A stretch of 10,662 nt of DNA from NCBI GenBank assembly GCA_020056645.1, contig JAGVHJ010000541.1, positions 1-10,662 of the forward strand, given 5' to 3'. Of the stretch, positions 5,869-10,662 are shown one piece after another. A program made the translations under genes and the position numbers. Source of the DNA: Desulfobacterales bacterium (GTDB lineage: Bacteria > Desulfobacterota > Desulfobacteria > Desulfobacterales > JAHIVH01). The notes beneath the pieces are model-generated. The model had not been told where the DNA came from. It searched no databases and saw only the letters and a list, made by a program, of their open reading frames with translations. Within the stretch, counting starts at the first letter, position 1. Each line of letters opens with the position of its first letter.

Positions 5869-6930
5869 ATGTTATTTGGAAAAAGTGAACATCTTGTAGG
5901 ACTGGATATTGGTTCTGGAATGATCAAGGTATGTGACCTCGAAATAACCAAAAGAGGTCCTGTCTTAAAAAAATTCGGAGCCATTGAACAGGCCAAAGGG
6001 GCTATTGTCGATGGGGTCATCCATGACCATGAGGCGGTTGCCGAGACCATCCGTAAACTTTTTTCAACACACAATATCAGAAACCCCAACGTGGCGATCG
6101 CCATCGGCGGTTATTCGGTCATCGTCAAGACGATTTCAGTACAGAGAATGGCGGAGGCCGAACTTCAGGAAACCATCCATTTTGAAGCCGAACAATACAT
6201 TCCTTTTGATGTGAGCGATGTCAATATCGATTTTCAGATCCTAAACGATACGCCCCCCGAATCGGAGCGGATGAATGTGATCCTTGTCGCCGCAAAGAAA
6301 GATATGGTGGACAACTATCTCCAACTGATAGACATGGCTGGACTGAATCCCTGTGTCATGGATGTGGACGCCTTTGCCCTTCAGAACATCTACGAACTTT
6401 TATATCAGGCGGATACGCCTCCTGACGAGCGGATCGCCCTGATTGACGTGGGCACGAGCAAAATCACCTTGAATGTTATCAAGGGGGAAAACTCTCTATT
6501 TTTAAGGGACATCTCTTTTGGATGCCGGCAAATTAATAAAAGCATCGCGGAAAAGGTCAAGTGTTCCATTGAAGAGGCGGAACTCCTTAAACTGGGTAAA
6601 AATTCCAGCAAGCTCTCCTCCGGAGATATGAGGGAGATCATGTCCGCCGCGGTTTCGGATTGGTGTACTGAAATTAGCCGCGCATTCGACTTTTTCTATT
6701 CAACCAATCCGGATAGTAGAATCAAAAAAGTTGTATTAAGCGGTGGCGGTGCGAATATCGGGGAGTTCAAGCAGCTTCTCGCGCCACAGATTTCAGCGGA
6801 GGTGGAGGTGATCAATCCTTTTAAAGATGTAACCGTCAGTGAACAATTGGATTCCAGCTACCTCGAACAGATGGCGCCTCAAGCAGCGATCTGTATGGGG
6901 CTGGCCATCAGGAAGGTGGAAGACAAATGA
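5869..6930 (+). CDS. pilM: Type IV pilus assembly protein PilM, actin-like ATPase
   Basis: This is a 353-residue cytoplasmic protein of the FtsA/actin fold, at the usual PilM length. The nucleotide-binding motifs are phosphate 1 at 10-21 (VGLDIGSGMIKV), phosphate 2 at 190-201 (ALIDVGTSKITL) and adenosine at 288-297 (VVLSGGGANI). The PilM hallmark FEAEQYIPFDVSDVNIDFQ is at 105-123 and VDAFALQN at 166-173. In the family, PilM binds ATP and docks on the inner membrane by gripping the N-terminal INLLP tail of PilN, linking the cytoplasmic motor ATPases to the PilN/PilO/PilP alignment complex. ATG 5869 has AAGAG at 5858-5862. Its stop overlaps the pilN start as ATGA, indicating translational coupling. 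It is the first gene of the operon. Confidence 0.96.
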   Translation: MLFGKSEHLVGLDIGSGMIKVCDLEITKRGPVLKKFGAIEQAKGAIVDGVIHDHEAVAETIRKLFSTHNIRNPNVAIAIGGYSVIVKTISVQRMAEAELQETIHFEAEQYIPFDVSDVNIDFQILNDTPPESERMNVILVAAKKDMVDNYLQLIDMAGLNPCVMDVDAFALQNIYELLYQADTPPDERIALIDVGTSKITLNVIKGENSLFLRDISFGCRQINKSIAEKVKCSIEEAELLKLGKNSSKLSSGDMREIMSAAVSDWCTEISRAFDFFYSTNPDSRIKKVVLSGGGANIGEFKQLLAPQISAEVEVINPFKDVTVSEQLDSSYLEQMAPQAAICMGLAIRKVEDK

Positions 6931-7604
6931 TAAAAATCAATCTATTGCCTTTTCGCGCAGCCCGGAAAAAGGAAAATATCCGACGACAGGTCTCTATCTA
7001 TATTTTACTATTGATCATGGTCGCTGTATCGCTTGTCTACTACAATATCAGCTTGGGGAGCAAAGTCTTTATCCTTCAGGAAAAAGCGGATGGCTTGAAA
7101 AAAGAGATGAAGCTATTCAATGAGAAGGTGAAGGAAGTAGATATGATCCGGGGGAAACTGGCCACCATTGAACAGAAAACCGCTGTGATCAAGACCCTTG
7201 AACGGAATCGCAAAGCGCCGGTCAACCTGCTTACCGCCATGACGCAGGCGATTGTTAGAGATAGGATGTGGCTGACCGAGCTTGAGGAAAAAGAAGAGGC
7301 GTCTAAAGCCAAAGCCCCGCCCCCCCCAACCGCCGCAGCGAAGCCGAAAGCGCCGGCCGCCCCTGGAACGCCTCCAGTCATACCTGCCGTTCAGAGTTCA
7401 GTCAGCTTAAAAGGCATGGCTCTTGACAATAAAACGGTCGCCGATTTTATGATAGGCCTCGAAGGGCTGAAAATGTTTGAAAGTGTGCGTTTGGTCACCA
7501 GCGAACAACAAAAAATTCGCGATATCAATATGAAGCGATTTGAGATCGTCTGCATCAAGGCCCCGATAGGCGGCCCGGAACCTGTAACTGAGGCGAAACC
7601 GTGA
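6927..7604 (+). CDS. pilN: Type IV pilus assembly protein PilN
   Basis: This is a 225-residue bitopic inner-membrane protein. The cytoplasmic N-terminus MIKINLLPFRAARKKE carries the INLLP motif that fits into PilM. One TM helix spans about 22-43, followed by a periplasmic coiled coil (about 45-95). A ferredoxin-like domain continues from VNLLTAMTQAIVRDRMWLTELE through VSLKGMALDNKTVADFMIGLEG to FEIVC. Within that domain, residues about 123-156 are an Ala/Pro/Lys-rich insertion (APPPPTAAAKPKAPAAPGTP), presumably a disordered loop that makes the protein somewhat longer than usual. PilN pairs with PilO in the family. It overlaps pilM by 4 bases and pilO by 1 base, or by 4 if pilO starts at its GTG. 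Confidence 0.94.
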   Translation: MIKINLLPFRAARKKENIRRQVSIYILLLIMVAVSLVYYNISLGSKVFILQEKADGLKKEMKLFNEKVKEVDMIRGKLATIEQKTAVIKTLERNRKAPVNLLTAMTQAIVRDRMWLTELEEKEEASKAKAPPPPTAAAKPKAPAAPGTPPVIPAVQSSVSLKGMALDNKTVADFMIGLEGLKMFESVRLVTSEQQKIRDINMKRFEIVCIKAPIGGPEPVTEAKP

Positions 7605-8281
7605 TGAAAAAAATCGAAATGAATACAGCGGCGCTGGATCCTTTTTTTAAATCATTGGAAAAACTCACCCTGGCCCAAAGACTCCTGATCTGTTTCGGAT
7701 CAATTCTGCTTCTTGCCGGCGCCTTCTATATGGGGTTCTTCAAACCGAGTTACGATAAGATCAGCTCCTTGACCCAGGAATGTGAAACACTGGAAAAGCA
7801 GCTGGTCGTATCGAAAAAGAAAGCGATGGGTCTTGAAAAGCTTAAAGTGGAGATGGCGGAAAAAGAGGCCTTGTTTAACATTATCATGAAGGCGTTGCCG
7901 GATAAAAAAGAGATCCCTTCCTTGTTGGCCAATATCTCGCAATCCGGGCAGAAGGCCGGCCTCGATTTTCTTCAATTTCAGCCTGGGCCTGAGGTAATGA
8001 GAGATTTTTTTGCCGATATCCCCGTGAAAATTAAAGTCGTTGGAGCGTATCATAATTTGGCTCTTTTCTTTGACGATGTATCCAATCTAAGTCGAATCGT
8101 GAACATTAAAGATATCAAAATCGGTAAGACTGAAACCGGCAAAGGGGGAGGCGCTGTAAAGGACGGAGCGGCAACGGACGATAAATTGAACACGGAGTGC
8201 ACGGCTGTGACATACAGATTTGTCGAAGCGCCGCCTTTACCTGAAACGGATCCGAAGAAAACCACAACCAATAAAAAATAG
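7604..8281 (+). CDS. pilO: Type IV pilus assembly protein PilO
   Basis: This is a 225-residue protein with one TM helix at about 26-44, a coiled coil at about 52-98, and the PilO periplasmic core (98-207). The core has the family blocks LPDKKEIPSLLANISQSGQK, GLDFLQFQPG and GAYHNLALFFDDVSNLSRIV. The C-terminus after residue 208 is a short Pro/Lys-rich tail. PilO forms a heterodimer with PilN in the inner membrane and contacts PilP, forming the periplasmic alignment complex. ATG 7604 overlaps the pilN stop as TGATG. A GTG at 7601, three bases earlier and in frame, would serve equally well (226 residues). GAGG at 7590-7593 is the Shine-Dalgarno for either. Confidence 0.94.
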   Translation: MKKIEMNTAALDPFFKSLEKLTLAQRLLICFGSILLLAGAFYMGFFKPSYDKISSLTQECETLEKQLVVSKKKAMGLEKLKVEMAEKEALFNIIMKALPDKKEIPSLLANISQSGQKAGLDFLQFQPGPEVMRDFFADIPVKIKVVGAYHNLALFFDDVSNLSRIVNIKDIKIGKTETGKGGGAVKDGAATDDKLNTECTAVTYRFVEAPPLPETDPKKTTTNKK

Positions 8282-8291
8282 AATATATGAT

Positions 8292-9284
8292 ATGACTATG
8301 AATAAAACATCATTATTGATCGGCTCTTTTTGCTTATTGGTGCTTTTTATCGGATGTGACAGTGAAAAGAAGGTTGAACATCCGCAAACGGCGCACCCAT
8401 CCACAGTGGTGACCGGAAAAATCGAACCGGCCTCGCCGCCGGTTGTTGAACAAGAAAAGGGGGATGCTCCGGCTGCTTTGTCAGAGGGTCAGCCTGCCAC
8501 AGCAACCAAACCCGAAGAAGAGCAGGCTGAAACGGCAGCCGCTGTTGATTCGCCAAAGCCCGTTCCCCCGGAAGGGGCGATTCCGCCTGCGCCTGATGGC
8601 CCATTTCCTTCTCCCATTGCAACACCTGCGCCGGTGTCCGCGTCCGCACCTGGAGCGCCTATGGCGGCGGCGCAAGCACCATTGGCCGAATCCGAACCTG
8701 TAACAGCGGCTCCCGCGCCCGCATCCATGCAACCGCCATCTTCCACACCCGTATCAAGAACCGATGAACTTCCTGTTTCATCCCAACCGCCATCTCCGGC
8801 TGCAACCGTCACCGAAAGCGACTCCCACCCCCCCCCATTGGATGTGGAAGCGGCGGAGGCTGATTCCAGGGAGGAGTCCGCCTATATAGATGATAAACCG
8901 CTCCTGCCTGGATATGATCCTACTGGCAAAGTGGACCCATTTAGACCGTTGTTTTCAAGCGAACCCTCATCGCCAGCCGCTGATGATAGAGCGGCCGAGA
9001 GAAGAGAGAGACGAACACCGGTCACGCCCCTTGAAATGGTTGATTTAAGCCAGCTCACATTAGTGGGTGTGGTTCGGGCGGCCGATTCCGCGAGCGCCCT
9101 GGTGGAAGAAATCAACGGCAAGGGGTATATCGTCAAGGAAGGTACATTCATTGGCGTCAATTCAGGAAAGGTCATTCAAATCCTGCAGGATAAAATTATC
9201 GTCGAAGAAGAAATAGAAAATGCAATAGGAGATATCTCTCTGCAGAAAAGAGAGCTTAAACTGCAAAAACCACTTGGAGAATGA
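8292..9284 (+). CDS. pilP: Type IV pilus assembly lipoprotein PilP with a very long Pro/Ala linker
   Basis: This is a 330-residue lipoprotein. The signal peptide of residues 1-21 ends in the lipobox LFIGC, with lipidated C22 followed by D23, a residue that in E. coli would favour inner-membrane retention. Residues about 35-200 are a low-complexity Pro/Ala/Ser/Glu-rich linker. The PilP globular domain occupies about 206-330, with YDPTGKVDPFRPLF, LEMVDLSQLTLVGVVRA, GYIVKEGTFIGVNSGKVIQI and a final ISLQKRELKLQ. In the family this domain binds the N-terminal region of secretin PilQ and the lipid anchor binds PilN/PilO. Common PilP proteins are about 170-180 residues; the excess here is the linker. 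I chose ATG 8292, 10 bases after the pilO stop, because the frame's earlier ATG at 8220 lies inside pilO and would bury the signal peptide behind a basic extension. Confidence 0.92.
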   Translation: MTMNKTSLLIGSFCLLVLFIGCDSEKKVEHPQTAHPSTVVTGKIEPASPPVVEQEKGDAPAALSEGQPATATKPEEEQAETAAAVDSPKPVPPEGAIPPAPDGPFPSPIATPAPVSASAPGAPMAAAQAPLAESEPVTAAPAPASMQPPSSTPVSRTDELPVSSQPPSPAATVTESDSHPPPLDVEAAEADSREESAYIDDKPLLPGYDPTGKVDPFRPLFSSEPSSPAADDRAAERRERRTPVTPLEMVDLSQLTLVGVVRAADSASALVEEINGKGYIVKEGTFIGVNSGKVIQILQDKIIVEEEIENAIGDISLQKRELKLQKPLGE

Positions 9285-9288
9285 TGAT

Positions 9289-10662
9289 ATGGTTAATGAA
9301 AAGAAGATTCTTGTCAAATTCACGAGTTACACTATTTTCCTTGCGGTGTTGACGGCTTTTTTTCTGGGGTGCGCTTCCAAGGGCGGCGGAAAACAAAAGG
9401 CCGATGAACCAGGAAACACCGAGCCATTGCAATATATCAAACAGATCGGCGTTTCACAAAACAAGGATGCCTCTGAAATGGTCGTGATCGAAGGCGATCG
9501 AACACTGACCTATTCATCCATAAAACAAATCTATCCGTTGAGCGTGATTCTCCATTTACCCGATACCAATCTCGATCTTGATACCCCCCAGCTCCATCCG
9601 GAAAGCGATGTGATCGATTCGGTCAAGGTTGGCCTGCTTGATGAAAAACCCAACATGGCTCGGGTTGAAATCTTTCTGAAAAAGGATGTGGCCTATACGG
9701 TGGAAAGGGATGAGAAAACCTTGCGGGTGGTCTTCGCCAAGGCCGATACCATTTCCGATGAGTCTGTTTCCGATAAGGGCGGATCCTCGGGGATCGTATC
9801 TTCTCCATCCGCAGGCCAGGATATGGGAAAACCCGCCACCCGGCTCACCTCTGTCAATGCGGCTAAATTATCCGATCACGTTAAAATCATTCTGAGCGCG
9901 GATGGACCCATTGAGAAGTACAGTGTATTAAAGCTGCAAGATCCCGCAAGAATTGTTTTTGACATTTTTAATATGACGAGCTCCTTGAAAAAAGAACAGG
10001 TGATTTCAGTTGGGGAAGAGTATGTGAAGAGCGTCCGTTATTACAAACACCCGGACAAGCTCCGCCTGGTGGTCGACACAAAAGCGCAATATCTGGATAC
10101 ATTCAAAGCCATTCCCGATCGGAATGGTTTGACCATTCACGTGGGAAAGAGCGTTGGCCTCTCTTACGCGCCATTGGCGGCGTCTTCAACGTCCACACCG
10201 GGGGGGACGGCTTTAGTATCGGCGCAGCCGAAACTCTCTAAAAAAGAAGCCTCGGCGGCAGGCGGAACGGCCTGGATCAACCGGATCGAATTCGCCAGCG
10301 AGCCCAAAGGCCGCTCTTCCGTTCTCATCGGTACGACACAGCCGGTGCGGTACGAGGTGACCCGGTCCGGAAGCAAGCGGGTCAACCTTATTCTGAAGAA
10401 TGCAAAAGTTCCCGAATACCGGGAACGGCCTTTGATCACCACCCGGTTTGAAAGTGCGGTTGACCGAATAATGCCGGTCCGGGCCCCATCCTCCCAGAAC
10501 GACTCCATGATCGCCATTGAAATGCGGGAGGCGGTTCCCTATCATGTGGCCCAGGAGGGCAATCTGGTCCTGGTCCATTTTGAAGCCTCCCACATCCTTC
10601 CCAAACCCGAAGATAAAGCCTCGTTGCCTTCCTGGAAGCGAGTTCTTGATGAATCGGTCGTA
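9289..10662 (+). CDS. pilQ: Type IV pilus secretin PilQ, N-terminal part (continues past window)
   Basis: The frame opens at ATG 9289, 4 bases after the pilP stop, with GGAG at 9276-9279. It stays open for 458 codons to the last base, so the 3' end is missing. Residues 1-27 form a signal peptide ending in a lipobox-like FFLGC (C28, then A-S-K-G-G-G), so this PilQ may be a lipoprotein. Three AMIN-like beta domains follow: about 65-152, 184-285 (SVNAAKLSDHVKIILSADGP, then LKLQDPARIVFDIFN) and 328-433 (AWINRIEFASEPKGRSSVLI, then YHVAQEGNLVLVHFEAS). They are separated by Ser/Pro/Gly-rich linkers. AMIN domains of PilQ bind peptidoglycan; the N0/N1 and secretin barrel domains should follow outside the window. 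PilQ is the outer-membrane pore for the pilus fibre, and PilP upstream is its partner. Confidence 0.92.
   Translation, partial: MVNEKKILVKFTSYTIFLAVLTAFFLGCASKGGGKQKADEPGNTEPLQYIKQIGVSQNKDASEMVVIEGDRTLTYSSIKQIYPLSVILHLPDTNLDLDTPQLHPESDVIDSVKVGLLDEKPNMARVEIFLKKDVAYTVERDEKTLRVVFAKADTISDESVSDKGGSSGIVSSPSAGQDMGKPATRLTSVNAAKLSDHVKIILSADGPIEKYSVLKLQDPARIVFDIFNMTSSLKKEQVISVGEEYVKSVRYYKHPDKLRLVVDTKAQYLDTFKAIPDRNGLTIHVGKSVGLSYAPLAASSTSTPGGTALVSAQPKLSKKEASAAGGTAWINRIEFASEPKGRSSVLIGTTQPVRYEVTRSGSKRVNLILKNAKVPEYRERPLITTRFESAVDRIMPVRAPSSQNDSMIAIEMREAVPYHVAQEGNLVLVHFEASHILPKPEDKASLPSWKRVLDESVV

Noticed and set aside
8220..8291. 24-residue N-terminal extension of PilP from ATG 8220
   Set aside because: It lies inside pilO in another frame, is very basic, and would put the lipoprotein signal peptide internally.
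8489..8812. 107-codon minus-strand frame rich in Gly/Ala/Ser opposite pilP
   Set aside because: It is the antisense shadow of the Pro/Ala-rich linker; low-complexity GC-rich codons keep the opposite strand open by chance.
1..10662. CRISPR array, insertion sequence, toxin-antitoxin or defence island
   Set aside because: No regularly spaced direct repeats, transposase motifs, terminal repeats or defence-type domains were found in any frame.

Overview
The window is a chromosomal segment from a Gram-negative bacterium. It carries the inner-membrane and secretin part of a type IV pilus operon, pilM-pilN-pilO-pilP-pilQ, on the plus strand from about 5.8 kb to the right edge. The pilus genes, an NtrC-type two-component pair, a PilZ protein and several lipoproteins suggest Desulfobacterota (former Deltaproteobacteria). 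That placement is inferred from gene style; no marker gene in the window proves it. I see no insertion sequence, tRNA, rRNA, CRISPR array or defence gene.

Left part (1-1500). The last 37 codons of an unrecognised gene are followed by a membrane-anchored TPR protein (201-878) that ends in a good rho-independent terminator (891-930). On the opposite strand lies a small stand-alone PilZ-domain (c-di-GMP receptor type) gene. It has its own near-consensus sigma-70 promoter (1474-1502) and a Shine-Dalgarno that favours the inner start at 1413.

Middle part (1500-4944). A minus-strand operon encodes a two-TM sensor histidine kinase, a sigma-54-activating NtrC-family response regulator 3 bases later, and a probable 60-residue protein of unknown function 8 bases after that. 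A 12-bp perfect hairpin with a T-rich tail at 1553-1585 is the likely end of this transcript, after an AT-rich untranslated stretch.

Intergenic region (4945-5868). This 924-bp region separates the two-component operon from the divergent pil operon and contains no convincing gene. It holds an 11-bp perfect inverted repeat (5391-5423) and, 89 bases before pilM, a sequence matching the sigma-54 -24/-12 consensus (5765-5780). The simplest reading is that the neighbouring NtrC-type regulator, or another one in the genome, activates the pil operon through sigma-54. This is an inference from position and motif.

Right part (5869-10662). PilM (cytoplasmic actin-like ATPase) overlaps PilN by 4 bases. 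PilN (INLLP tail, one TM) overlaps PilO by 1 base (4 if PilO uses the GTG start). PilO is followed by lipoprotein PilP and the N-terminal 458 codons of PilQ. Together these build the alignment complex joining the cytoplasmic motor to the outer-membrane secretin. PilP has an exceptionally long Pro/Ala-rich linker, PilN has a smaller one, and PilQ has a lipobox and three AMIN-like repeats. The pilQ reading frame has no stop before the right edge, so its secretin domain lies outside the window. I found no clearly novel system; the most useful leads are the sigma-54 element, the 60-residue ORF and the extended linkers.
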